This document shows positions 10,607 to 18,415 of a stretch of 64,000 bases of DNA, one piece after another (position 1 is the stretch's first letter; each line of letters opens with the position of its first letter). Below the pieces are notes generated by a model. It saw nothing but the letters and a program-made list of their open reading frames with translations, ran no database searches and was not told the DNA's origin. The position numbers and the translations under genes were made by a program. This DNA is from Chloroflexota bacterium (GTDB taxonomy: Bacteria > Chloroflexota > Anaerolineae > Anaerolineales > Villigracilaceae): positions 1,870,902 to 1,934,901 of the forward strand of contig JABFGC010000002.1 in assembly GCA_013112685.1 (NCBI GenBank), written 5' to 3'.

Positions 10607-10855
10607 ATGTTAGACACAAAAAATTCGACAAGCCGCGCCGCATTGGACAATCGTCTCGGAGTTCTTGTATACCCGCACAATGAATAGGAATACCAGAGAG
10701 CCGTGCGCCTACTGGATGACCTGATTGACACCATTGGCGAAGATGAAAATCATCCCCTCGCTTCCCTGATGGAAATACTCGGTTTGTTGATCGAGAAATA
10801 TGAAGATGAACACGTAAGAGAAATTACAGAAAACCAAGCGAACGTCCCTGAATGA
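10607..10855 (+). pseudogene. HigA-like antitoxin N-terminal fragment with in-frame amber stop
   Basis: From ATG 10607 the frame reads 26 codons, hits TAG at 10685-10687 and then continues in the same frame to TGA at 10853. The second part (EYQRAVRLLDDLID ... ENHPLASLMEILG ... IEKYEDEH) matches the N-terminal region of HigA/HTH antitoxins. No helix-turn-helix domain follows and no toxin gene is adjacent. One base change (GAG or AAG to TAG) would explain the stop. It is best read as a truncated, decayed antitoxin. Confidence 0.6.
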
Positions 10856-10876
10856 AAAATTTCAGGGACGTTTTAT
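10844..10876 (+). terminator. Rho-independent terminator
   Basis: ACGTCCCTGAA and TTCAGGGACGT form an 11 bp stem around an 8 nt loop, followed by TTTATTTT. The stop codon of the antitoxin fragment lies in the loop. Confidence 0.8.
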
Positions 10877-10907
10877 TTTCACCCTCCCTCACCTCGAAGT
10901 GGACTGT

Positions 10908-11074
10908 CCACCCGCGCGCCGTCATCCGAAACTACCCCCACCCTCCTCCCCCAAATCCGACAGAAGTATTTTTGTTGTTATTCAAAGTTCCATGTCGGAT
11001 TTGGGGGAGGTGCCGAAGGCGGAGGGGGTTGACCACCACACCCCGCCGCACGGACAGCCTCCCCTCCCCAAAGC
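10908..11074. repeat. ~167 bp repeat, copy A, with internal 18 bp inverted repeat
   Basis: It is nearly identical to 11763-11927; the visible difference is 2 bp (CACCACACCCCG versus CACCACCCCG). Inside, CCTCCCCCAAATCCGACA pairs perfectly with TGTCGGATTTGGGGGAGG across a ~30 nt AT-rich loop. The two copies flank the DUF2283/DUF4258-like gene pair in direct orientation. Confidence 0.85.
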
Positions 11075-11177
11075 GGACTTCCTCCCGCGCGCCGCCATCC
11101 GTTCCAGTCCGAAGAAAAACAAAAGACTTCCGAAGTCAACAACCTCGGAAGTCTTTTCAGAGTTCTCTTCTTGCAAA
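11075..11177. repeat. Hairpin region downstream of the DUF2283 gene
   Basis: It holds a variant of the GGACTTCC-x-CCCGCGCGCC unit that recurs at about 10901, 11757, 11974 and 12091. A hairpin follows (AGACTTCCGAAGT ... CGGAAGTCTTTT, about 11124-11158) that is well placed to terminate the minus-strand DUF2283 transcript. Confidence 0.55.
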
Positions 11178-11390
11178 TTACGCGGCAACCGTCTCAAACA
11201 CCACATTCAACCGTGAAGAAGCAGGCAAAATATAATTGAGTTTTTCAAACCCAATCACGTTTCCATTTTTATCCTTCATCAAAATCACTTCGTCGCCAGT
11301 TTCTTCGGCGACAGCCTCATCCTGGGGATTACCGAACCAGACGGTCAGCGTATTGCCTTGTTGATCGTAGTAAACCTTTACTTGTGCCAT
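11178..11390 (-). CDS. DUF2283 family protein
   Basis: The 70-residue protein shows the DUF2283 pattern: VKVYYDQQGNTLTVWF, E-E-T-G-D-E-V-I-L-x-K-D, then GNVIGFEKLNYI. The fold is small and beta-rich. Family members sit beside small partner genes and are suspected antitoxin-like or accessory factors, but no activity is established. Its start overlaps the end of the upstream gene (11378) by 13 bp, so the two are translationally coupled. The pair is bracketed by two direct copies of a ~166 bp repeat, which suggests they move or duplicate together. Confidence 0.82.
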   Translation of the reverse strand: MAQVKVYYDQQGNTLTVWFGNPQDEAVAEETGDEVILMKDKNGNVIGFEKLNYILPASSRLNVVFETVAA

Positions 11391-11701
11391 ATTCGTTCTC
11401 CTTCTTTCACCGCGTCAGTTGGATACGCGGTAACCAAGAAACCTTCACCATCCAGACGTTTCGTCACCGCACAAACCCACCTGCCAATTCGTTCAGGCTT
11501 GTAGAAAAGATAAACGCTTGGGTCTTTCTTGCTCAAGCGGATCTCGTCAGGGTTTTGCAGAACATCTTGAACATCGGTTTCACGTCCAAACATGACAGGG
11601 TGCTTGATGGTGACAATCACATTCCAATACTCAACCGTCACGCGGACACGAAAACCAAGCGGCGTTTCGACTTCAAAAAGGATTTCGTTGTTGTCTGTCA
11701 T
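11378..11701 (-). CDS. DUF4258-like small protein
   Basis: The 107-residue protein precedes and overlaps the DUF2283 gene. It contains IKHPVMFGRETDVQDVLQNPDEIR, then YLFYKPERIGRWVCAVTK and GFLVTAYPTDAVKEGE. This pattern (position-specific H-P, N-P-D-E-I, Y-x-K-P, T-A-Y-x-T-D) resembles the DUF4258/barnase-EndoU-colicin-like toxin superfamily, often paired with DUF2283. I infer a toxin-antitoxin-like or domesticated nuclease pair; the assignment rests on motif similarity only. Confidence 0.6.
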   Translation of the reverse strand: MTDNNEILFEVETPLGFRVRVTVEYWNVIVTIKHPVMFGRETDVQDVLQNPDEIRLSKKDPSVYLFYKPERIGRWVCAVTKRLDGEGFLVTAYPTDAVKEGERIWHK

Positions 11702-12232
11702 AGGTTATTTTATATCACAAAACCCCTCCGCATGGACAGCCTCCCCTCCCCAAAGCGGACTTCCACCCGCGCGCCGTCATCCGAAACTACCCCCACCCTC
11801 CTCCCCCAAATCCGACAGAAGTATTTTTGTTGTTATTCAAAGTTCCATGTCGGATTTGGGGGAGGTGCCGAAGGCGGAGGGGGTTGACCACCACCCCGCC
11901 GCACGGACAGCCTCCCCTCCCCAAAGCCTTGCGTTGAGCAGGTGGTTGAGCTTGTCGAAACCCTGTCGAAACGGACTTCCACCCGCGCACCGTCATCCTC
12001 ACCGAAACCATCCACGAATTTTTCACGAATACTCGAATTGCGCACCGCCCATTCGTTTATTCGTGGTTCTTCATTCGTGGACGGCTTTCCACTTCCGCCC
12101 GCACGCCATCATCCGTTCCAGTCCGAAGGCGATGGGTTGAGCATGTCGAAACCACTTCCATGTGCTGAGAAGGGAATTCATTCCCGCCGTTGATCATCCT
12201 TCCCCGTGCTTTATGGCAAAGCCGATAACGTT
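11702..12232. repeat. Composite repeat region including copy B (11763-11927)
   Basis: No gene is supported. Copy B of the ~166 bp repeat occupies 11763-11927. Further on come GGTTGAGC..GTCGAAACC fragments (11941-11970, and 12130-12152 in part) and two more CTTCC-x-CCCGC-x-C-x-CC-x-TCATCC units (about 11974 and 12091). Open frames here are by-products of the GC-rich repeat. Confidence 0.7.
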
Positions 12233-12874
12233 TCAATATGTTTTTAGCAAATTTTCGCTAATTTTGAATTGAGGTGGTCGAATTGACATAGAATATGCAT
12301 CATGCTTTGTAAAGAGCCACTTATGTAATTCTTCTAGTGTATGAATTCGGCTTTTCGTAATAGTAAATTTAGCCAAATTTGCTTTTTCCGCTAGTTTTCT
12401 GGTTTTCAGTGCTTTTTCATCCATACCTACATCCGACACTGTCTCAAAATCCAATTCATATCTCAATGAAATTGGTGGTAAGGAAAATACCCATTTAAAT
12501 ATATTTTCAGTTCTTGGCATGTGGAACTCTGAAGTAATAATTAATAGTTTTCTAAATCCTCTTGTATCAACATGAATTGTGCGTGCAAAGAAACCATTAC
12601 CTATGGTGTCGTAAGAACACGTTTCAACCAATATTTTTTTTGTTGGAATACCTTTGCTAATTAGGTATTGTGCCCCTGCTACCGATTCAAATATTGGAAA
12701 ACCGCGATCATCCAATGGTGGTGGCTTAAGAAGTGTGCCCGCGCTCAAAGTGATTACATGTTCGCCTTTGAATATCTCTACAACTCTGTCAAATCGTCTT
12801 TTGACCCATAAGGGTAATTCGCCGCCTTCTCTTACTCCTCCGCCAGGAACAAGAATTGCATTATGGGCGTTCAT
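12233..12874 (-). CDS. DUF218 (YdcF/SanA/ElyC-like) protein
   Basis: The 213-residue, AT-rich gene encodes the DUF218 core: AILVPGGGVREGGELP, then LSAGTLLKPPP, SVAGAQYLISKGIP and LLIITSEFHMPR. There is no N-terminal membrane helix, so it resembles cytoplasmic YdcF, which binds SAM, more than membrane SanA/ElyC. It is the last gene of a three-gene operon with a membrane protein of unknown family 16 bp upstream and a HAD phosphatase before that. The low GC compared with neighbours suggests horizontal acquisition. The substrate is unknown. Confidence 0.75.
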   Translation of the reverse strand: MNAHNAILVPGGGVREGGELPLWVKRRFDRVVEIFKGEHVITLSAGTLLKPPPLDDRGFPIFESVAGAQYLISKGIPTKKILVETCSYDTIGNGFFARTIHVDTRGFRKLLIITSEFHMPRTENIFKWVFSLPPISLRYELDFETVSDVGMDEKALKTRKLAEKANLAKFTITKSRIHTLEELHKWLFTKHDAYSMSIRPPQFKISENLLKTY

Positions 12875-12890
12875 AATTAGTCTCCTGAAA

Positions 12891-14048
12891 TTATCTGTTT
12901 ATCAAATCGGCTAAACCAGCAATGATTGAGCCAATCGCAACTTCAAAATAAAGTGTGGTACTTGGATTTACAATCCACGCAATTATACAAGTTAATGGAA
13001 TTACTCCAAGAGTAATGACTCTGAACCAGTATTGTCTTAATATCCATGAAAACTGCATAACAGGATTAACTTGTGGCCATCCTTTGGAAAAAACCCTATC
13101 AAAATATCCTCTGCATAAGAAAGCTAGGCTGGATTTTCCATCCAATTTTATCTCCCTGCCATGGAATCCTCTATCGCTTCCAAAAAACCAAACAGTTACA
13201 TAGCAATCCTTTATTGCTTTTTCTTTCGTTTCTACAATTACACATCTTAGAAAAGAGTCTTTGTCATCTTTTCCATAAGTCCTTACATCGAACCTGTTCA
13301 GAAGTTCCAGTGGTAGGCTTAATTTCTTTAGCGAAGAGATTCCGTAAGCACTTGCACTCATATGTTCTTCTTGAGTCGCGCCCTCGATTGTTCTGCCTTT
13401 TGCCCTAGGATCAACAATTAACACCTGAAACTTCAAATCCGTTCTTGAATGTGCCACATCTAGGAGAAATCCTAAAACTCCCGAAGATGAAGGAAGCCAA
13501 GTTCTCCCATGATAAGCCATGAGTTTAATAACACCGTCAATCGGCGCATTTTCTATTGCTTGTTTTAGAATAATTTGAATGGCTTTACTATGTGTCCAAT
13601 CTACATTGGTAATTATTTGTTGCCTGCGGGATATCTGATTTTCGGTCTTTTGCCAGATAGAAGATAATAGCTCATGCACTTCTAGATCAAGCATATTTGC
13701 GCTAGGCGATATGCGTATCACGAGTTGATTAGTAAGAGGTTTTATTGTGGCGAATTCGAGAACACCCGCTTTAATCAATGAATTAATGATTGGCTCTAAA
13801 ACCCCGCCTTCCAAACCAACCCATGGAGCACTTCCAATAAATTTACTAGTTTCCGATATCGATTTCTCAGATAGAGGAATGTATCCATACCTACAGAAGT
13901 AAGAGAGGGTTTTTAAGTATAGATCGCTCGTCGGTAATGATAGTCTTTGCAATATTTCTCGAGCAATATCCTCATGGGCGTGGGATGGACGTGCATCATC
14001 CTCTTTCCTGACTAACTGTTGAAACATCGCATCAATTCTCTTGTCCAT
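12891..14048 (-). CDS. Unknown protein with C-terminal membrane anchor
   Basis: I cannot place this 385-residue protein in a family. The first ~150 residues look helical and winged-helix-like (DIAREILQRL, SLIKAGVLEF). The middle (about 165-300) alternates strand and helix, with FHGRTW-like YHGRTWLPSS, VLIVDPRAKG and FFGSDRGFHGREIKLDG. That weakly recalls phospholipase-D-like or ligand-sensing alpha/beta domains, but no HKD motif is present. The C-terminus has two hydrophobic helices (about 333-375), giving a cytoplasmic domain tethered to the membrane. It sits between DUF218 and HAD genes with short gaps (16 and 25 bp). Low GC suggests transfer. A sensor or effector role is speculative. Confidence 0.55.
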   Translation of the reverse strand: MDKRIDAMFQQLVRKEDDARPSHAHEDIAREILQRLSLPTSDLYLKTLSYFCRYGYIPLSEKSISETSKFIGSAPWVGLEGGVLEPIINSLIKAGVLEFATIKPLTNQLVIRISPSANMLDLEVHELLSSIWQKTENQISRRQQIITNVDWTHSKAIQIILKQAIENAPIDGVIKLMAYHGRTWLPSSSGVLGFLLDVAHSRTDLKFQVLIVDPRAKGRTIEGATQEEHMSASAYGISSLKKLSLPLELLNRFDVRTYGKDDKDSFLRCVIVETKEKAIKDCYVTVWFFGSDRGFHGREIKLDGKSSLAFLCRGYFDRVFSKGWPQVNPVMQFSWILRQYWFRVITLGVIPLTCIIAWIVNPSTTLYFEVAIGSIIAGLADLINR

Positions 14049-14073
14049 TGGAAGTCCCTCATCCTCTCTATGT

Positions 14074-14802
14074 TCAAGTGTGCCGTAATTCGGCGATTCT
14101 CATAAATATATCGGTATGGGAGTTCTCTCTTTTTAAACGATTTATCAAATCAGTTAGGTCATTTATATAGAAGTCGGCTTCAATATCCATTGTGGCTCTC
14201 TTGCCTGTCCTTAAAACTCCAACAAAGCCTTCTTCCTTCGCCAGTTGCATATCATGTTTGCCATCTCCAACAAACATTGTGCTTTGTCTAAAAGCATCAG
14301 TTTCTAGCTTTAATTGTTTTTGGATTTTTCTAAAATGATCCGCGCCTTTCTTGTCTGATGTTGCAGAATAACCCGAACCAAGAACTAATTGAAAGCAATC
14401 CGTTATTCCAGCATGTGAAAGTTTTGCTTCCACAATAGCATTGGTAGATCCACTTGTAACAAATAAGGAATAGCCTGCATTGTGCAGCGCTCGAATAGCT
14501 AGCGGCACATCTTTGAAAGGGGAAAATCTGATTGTCTTTACTCTTGACCAGAATTCGTCCACTAATCGTGTAATGTTTTCACCTCGTATACCCGATTGCT
14601 GTAAAACTATTTGAAATTGCTCATCCAATGGTTTTCCAGCAGTCTCTATATAAATATTTTCCCCCCTCTCTTGCGAGATTCCAAAGCCTTCGTACAACAT
14701 TTTGCCGAATATTTCTTGATGTTGTTTCATGGAATCAATAAGCGTCCCATCTAGATCAAAGATGATATAACCTAGCAACGTATTCGTCTCGTTTATCTTC
14801 AT
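14074..14802 (-). CDS. HAD-superfamily hydrolase (phosphoglycolate phosphatase-like)
   Basis: The gene contains all four HAD motifs: FDLDGTL (nucleophile and acid), TSGST in motif II, a motif III lysine in the SDKKGADH region, and FVGDGKHDMQLAKE for motif IV. The helical cap places it in the C1 subfamily (Gph/PgmB-like), which removes phosphate from small metabolites. ATG 14802 (MKINETN) is preferred over 14853 because a TATACT -10-like box lies just upstream of it. It is the first gene of the low-GC operon that continues with the unknown membrane protein and DUF218. Confidence 0.8.
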   Translation of the reverse strand: MKINETNTLLGYIIFDLDGTLIDSMKQHQEIFGKMLYEGFGISQERGENIYIETAGKPLDEQFQIVLQQSGIRGENITRLVDEFWSRVKTIRFSPFKDVPLAIRALHNAGYSLFVTSGSTNAIVEAKLSHAGITDCFQLVLGSGYSATSDKKGADHFRKIQKQLKLETDAFRQSTMFVGDGKHDMQLAKEEGFVGVLRTGKRATMDIEADFYINDLTDLINRLKRENSHTDIFMRIAELRHT

Positions 14803-14867
14803 GCCATTCAGTATAGCACCATTTCCCGAACTCTTTGAATGCTTTGCACTCAACTCCCTCCCCCCTC

Positions 14868-14894
14868 ACTCCCCCGTCGGCACCGAGATATTCT
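14868..14894 (-). pseudogene. Relic of an aldehyde dehydrogenase 3' end
   Basis: Read on the minus strand it encodes QNISVPTGE followed by TGA, against KNIWVPTGE and TAA at the end of the ALDH gene. Immediately upstream the frame is closed, so only this tail remains. It sits next to the low-GC operon. Confidence 0.6.
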
Positions 14895-15330
14895 GCCCCT
14901 ACCCTAACGGGCACATGTCCCCAATTCCGAAATTGAGGGTTGGGCATTTTCCTGAACCTCCATGAGTCGGGTTTGGAGAGGGTACCTGCATGGTAAACGT
15001 CAAGTCCTCAAATGCCTATACGCAGAGCAGGCGCGGAAAGAGATCCTGTCCAGGGAGGATTTATACCCTTCCTTGAGAGGATTGGAAACCTCCCCTGACT
15101 CGTTTTAAAACACATTTCGATATTTTGGGAAAGACTTCTAAAAGTCTCGGCGAAGACTTCTAAATGTGTATAGAAAGACTTCTAAATGTGTTTCTCCCCA
15201 AAACAGCCCGTTTTGCAAAAAGCCGACCCCGCAACGCCAACGAACGACGGACTTCGGAGGTCTAATTATCCAATATCGAATGCTCCGCTCTTCCCAACTC
15301 CACCGTCAGCGCCCAAGGTGCCCCACCCTG

Positions 15331-15362
15331 CCCTCCCCAAGTCCATGTGGACTTGGGGAGGG
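15331..15362. repeat. Perfect 15 bp stem hairpin, left of the DUF559 gene
   Basis: CCCTCCCCAAGTCCA and TGGACTTGGGGAGGG pair perfectly around a 2 nt loop. It shares the CCCTCCCCAAG arm with the longer hairpin on the other side of the nuclease gene. Confidence 0.85.
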
Positions 15363-15395
15363 TGTCACGAAGTGACGGGAGGGGTTCAAGAGAGG

Positions 15396-15743
15396 CTAAA
15401 GGTTCTCCAAAATCACTTCCAACACTTTCTCGATATTCTTCATCACATCATTGTTGTAAAAGCGCAAGACCCGATAACCTTTTGACTTCAGGAATGCAGT
15501 TCGTTCCGCGTCGTATTCTTCCTGCTCCAAGTGTTGACTACCATCCAATTCAATGACCAGCATTTTGCTCGGGGCGCAAAAATCTGTGATGTAATTTCCA
15601 ATTGCATGTTGGCGGCGAAAACCCACTCCCGCCAAACGATGGGCGCGCAAACGCGACCATAACTTTGCTTCCGCGGGAGTCTGATTTTTCCGCAGTTCCC
15701 CCGCACGGTGCATGATTCTTGGCGTTGAGCGTTTTTCAGTCAT
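15396..15743 (-). CDS. DUF559 endonuclease-like protein (Vsr-related fold)
   Basis: The 115-residue protein has the DUF559 order: an N-terminal R-x-N-Q-T-P-A-E-A-K-L-W helix, the GVGFRRQHAIGNYITDF strand pair, VIELDGSQHLEQ with the catalytic-type D and E/Q-H residues, and a final GYRVLRFYNNDV. The fold belongs to the PD-(D/E)xK/Vsr-like nucleases that nick DNA. It is single and complete, and lies between two hairpins that share a CCCTCCCCAAG stem, 34 bp from one and 26 bp from the other. This layout suggests a nuclease working on, or spreading with, the hairpin. That link is inference. Confidence 0.85.
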   Translation of the reverse strand: MTEKRSTPRIMHRAGELRKNQTPAEAKLWSRLRAHRLAGVGFRRQHAIGNYITDFCAPSKMLVIELDGSQHLEQEEYDAERTAFLKSKGYRVLRFYNNDVMKNIEKVLEVILENL

Positions 15744-15768
15744 GATTGATTTCTGCTACTCGTCCCAT

Positions 15769-15823
15769 GCCCCTCCCCATCCCTCCCCAAGTGCTTTGCA
15801 CTTGGGGAGGGATGGGGAGGGGC
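15769..15823. repeat. Perfect 26 bp stem hairpin, right of the DUF559 gene
   Basis: A 26 nt arm starting GCCCCTCCCCATCCCTCCCC is perfectly complementary to the following arm, with a TTT loop. It ends 8 bp before the ALDH stop codon and could also serve as terminator for either strand. Confidence 0.9.
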
Positions 15824-15830
15824 TAAGAAT

Positions 15831-18300
15831 TTACTCCCCCGTCGGCACCCAGATATTCTTCACCTGCGTCGCCTCATGCAGAAACTCGTGACCTTCTCCC
15901 TGCTCGCGATCCATCCAATCGCGGGGCAGACCGTAGCCGACCCACGTCCGCTTCATATTAGCAGCGGATTCGTTCTCCACGTGGTAACTGCCCTCGGCTG
16001 AGCCGAAGTACCAGACCGCGTCCACGTCTTCGTGCTGGACGAGAGTCTTGGTCAGGTGGTCGCGGTCGCCTGTGACGATGTTGACCACGCCAGGCGGCAC
16101 GTCGGACGTATCCAGCACTTGATAGAAGTCCGTCGCGGAGAGCGGATATTTCTGGCTGGGAATCATCACGACCGTGTTGCCGCGCGCAATGGCAGGCGCC
16201 ATGAGCGAGATAAAACCAAGCAGCGGCATCTCATCGGGACAGGCGATGCCGATCACGCCGACAGGCTCATTGACCGCCACCGTGATGCCGCGCAGGGTGG
16301 TTTCCTGCACAGTGCCGCCGTATTTGTCTGCCCATGCCGCATAGGTGAAGAGACGCTCCACCGCCGCGTCCACTTCGGCTTGTGCGGATTTTTTCGTGCG
16401 TCCCGTCATCTCAACGATTCGCTCGATGAACTCGGCGTTGCGCGCATCGAGATTTTCGGCGATGAAATACAGAATCTGCGAACGGTTGTAACCGTGACGC
16501 ATCGCCCAGCCTGGCTTGGCAACGTGCGCCGCGTGCGCCGCTTCCACCGCGTCGCGGATGTCCTTGCGGTTGCCGTCGCCAACCTGCCCTACGATCATTC
16601 CGTCCGCGCCGATGATGGTCATGGTGTAATGCCCGTCGGGGCGGACCTGTTTGCCGCCGATGTACATCTTCGGGGTGCGGTCCCACACGGGGAAGATCAT
16701 GTCCATTTGCCCGACCAACCGTCGGCGCGGCAGGACGCGCAGGCACATGTTCGCCCCAGGTTAATGGCTTCACAGGTTCATTCGTCGCCGCATCCAAATC
16801 CATTGATGTCAAATCAGGTCGCGGACGATCCATCCATTTCGGTCGAATATATTCAAACAATCCTTCGCGCCCGCCTTCGCGTCCGAATCCCGATTCACGA
16901 TAACCGCCGAAGCCCGACGCACCGTCGAACAGATTCGTGCAGTTGACCCACACCGAGCCCGCCTTGATCTTGCTCGCCACATCGAGCGCGAGATTGATGT
17001 TATCGCTCCACACGCTCGCCGCGAGACCGTAGCGCGTGTTGTTTGCAAGCGCAATCGCTTCTTCGGGCGTGCGGAACGTGAGCGAGACCAGCACGGGTCC
17101 GAAGATTTCCTCCTGCACCGTCGCCGCCGCGGGATCGAGTCCCGTGATGAGTGTGGGTTTGTAGAACAATCCTTTTTCGGGCAGGCGGATGTTCGGCTGA
17201 TAACACTCGCCGCCTTCCGCAATACCTGTCTTCACCCAACTGTCAATCGTCTCCCATTGGGTCTTGTCCACGATGGCGCCCATGTCAATCGCCTTGTCGA
17301 GCGGGTCGCCCACGCGCATGTGTTCCATGCGGGCTTTGAGTTTGCGGATGAATTTGTCCGCGACGTTTTCCTGCACGATGAGCCTTGATCCCGCGCAGCA
17401 GACCTGACCCTGATTGAACCAGATCGCATCCACCACCCCTTCAATTGCTCCATCCAAATCGGCATCTTCGAACACGACGAAGGGACTCTTGCCCCCCAAC
17501 TCCAGCGACAGTTTTTTGCCCGAGCCAGCAGTCTGATGGCGCAGTGTGCGCCCGACATCCGTCGAACCCGTGAAGGCGATCTTGTCCACGTCGGGGTGCG
17601 TGACGATCATCGAACCCGCGCTGCTCGAACCCGTGATGACGTTAACCACGCCAGCGGGCAGTCCCGCCTCCGCGACGATCTCCGCGAACAACAGCGCCGA
17701 GAGCCGCGTGTACGATGCTGGCTTCAACACCACCGTGTTGCCCATCGCAATCGCAGGTGCGATCTTCCATGCCAGCATCAGCAGCGGGAAGTTCCACGGG
17801 ATGATTTGTCCCACCACGCCGACGGGTTGGTAATCGCGCAGTTCGGTTTCCATGAGTTGCGCCCAACCCGCGTAATAGTAAAAGTGACGCGCCAGCAAAG
17901 GCACGTCAATATCGCGCGACTCGCGGATCGGCTTGCCGTTGTCCATGGATTCCAATACTGCCAGCAAGCGATGATGTTTCTGGATGTTGCGCGCAATCGC
18001 GTAAAGATAGCGAGCGCGGACGACGCCTGGGGTCTGGCTCCACGATTCGAAGGCCGTGCGCGCCGCGGCGATGGCGGCATCCACATCCTTCTTCTCCGCC
18101 TGCGCCGTCTCCGCCAGCAACTCCCCATTCGACGGGTCATATGAAGGATAATATTTCGCCCCTTTGGGCGTCACCCATTCGTTGTTGATGAACAGCCCGA
18201 ACTTGCGTCCGTGCTCGTCCAGCCACGCCTTGACAGCATCTGGCGCCTCGGGCGCAGGTCCGTATTCCATGGTTTTGAAGATTTCGAGGAAGGTGGTCAT
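15831..18300 (-). CDS. Two-domain aldehyde dehydrogenase (ALDH16-like), one frameshift
   Basis: The N-terminal ~500 residues form a complete ALDH: the IIPWNF cofactor loop (about 166-171), catalytic base E267 in LELGGKSP, and nucleophile in NQGQVCC (C301/C302). A linker of proline and alanine leads into a second ALDH-like region of ~290 residues (MYIGGKQ ... PVGVIGIACPDE ... VKNIWVPTGE) that ends before any catalytic cysteine. This double architecture, with a truncated second domain, is that of ALDH family 16. An extra base near 16712 breaks the frame at the linker. The deoC gene lies 115 bp downstream on the same strand, so the enzyme may oxidise acetaldehyde from deoxyribose-phosphate cleavage. 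Confidence in ALDH is high; the substrate is inferred. Confidence 0.85.
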
Positions 18301-18317
18301 AGAAACTCCAATTCTTA

Positions 18318-18405
18318 AACACGAAGGACACTAAGGGCACAAAGGTTTTAAGCCTTAAGGTTTTGCCCCTTCGTGTACTTCGTGTACTTCGTGTCCTTTG
18401 TGGTT
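18318..18405. repeat. CACGAAGGACAC inverted/direct repeat between ALDH and deoC
   Basis: AACACGAAGGACACTAAGG on the left faces CTTCGTGTACTTCGTGTACTTCGTGTCC on the right, where the 9 bp unit CTTCGTGTA is tandemly repeated. A partial relative is at 8820-8846. It probably forms a hairpin in the ALDH-deoC intergenic RNA. Confidence 0.7.
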
Positions 18406-18415
18406 AAATACATTT

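Larger units (their letters stand above)
14854..15395. other. Intergenic region with ALDH-end relic and hairpins
   Basis: No gene is supported. 14868-14894 matches the 3' end of the aldehyde dehydrogenase gene (15833-15859) at 26 of 27 bases. Around 15131-15190, three copies of AGACTTCTAAA with GTGT follow one another. A strong hairpin lies at 15331-15362. Confidence 0.65.

Noticed and set aside
10685-10687. In-frame TAG as a pyrrolysine codon
   Set aside because: No Pyl machinery is seen and the gene is already truncated; a point mutation is simpler.
11833-12045. Open frames on the minus strand in the composite repeat (DDGARVEV-like peptides)
   Set aside because: They arise from the repeated GC-rich unit, have no ribosome-binding sites and change between copies.
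10900-12200. Repeated GC-rich units considered as a CRISPR array
   Set aside because: Units are long, unevenly spaced and contain inverted repeats; no regular spacers and no cas genes are present.
12891-14048. Assignment of the 385-residue protein as a phospholipase-D-like effector
   Set aside because: YHGRTW and the alpha/beta pattern are suggestive, but no HKD motif is visible.
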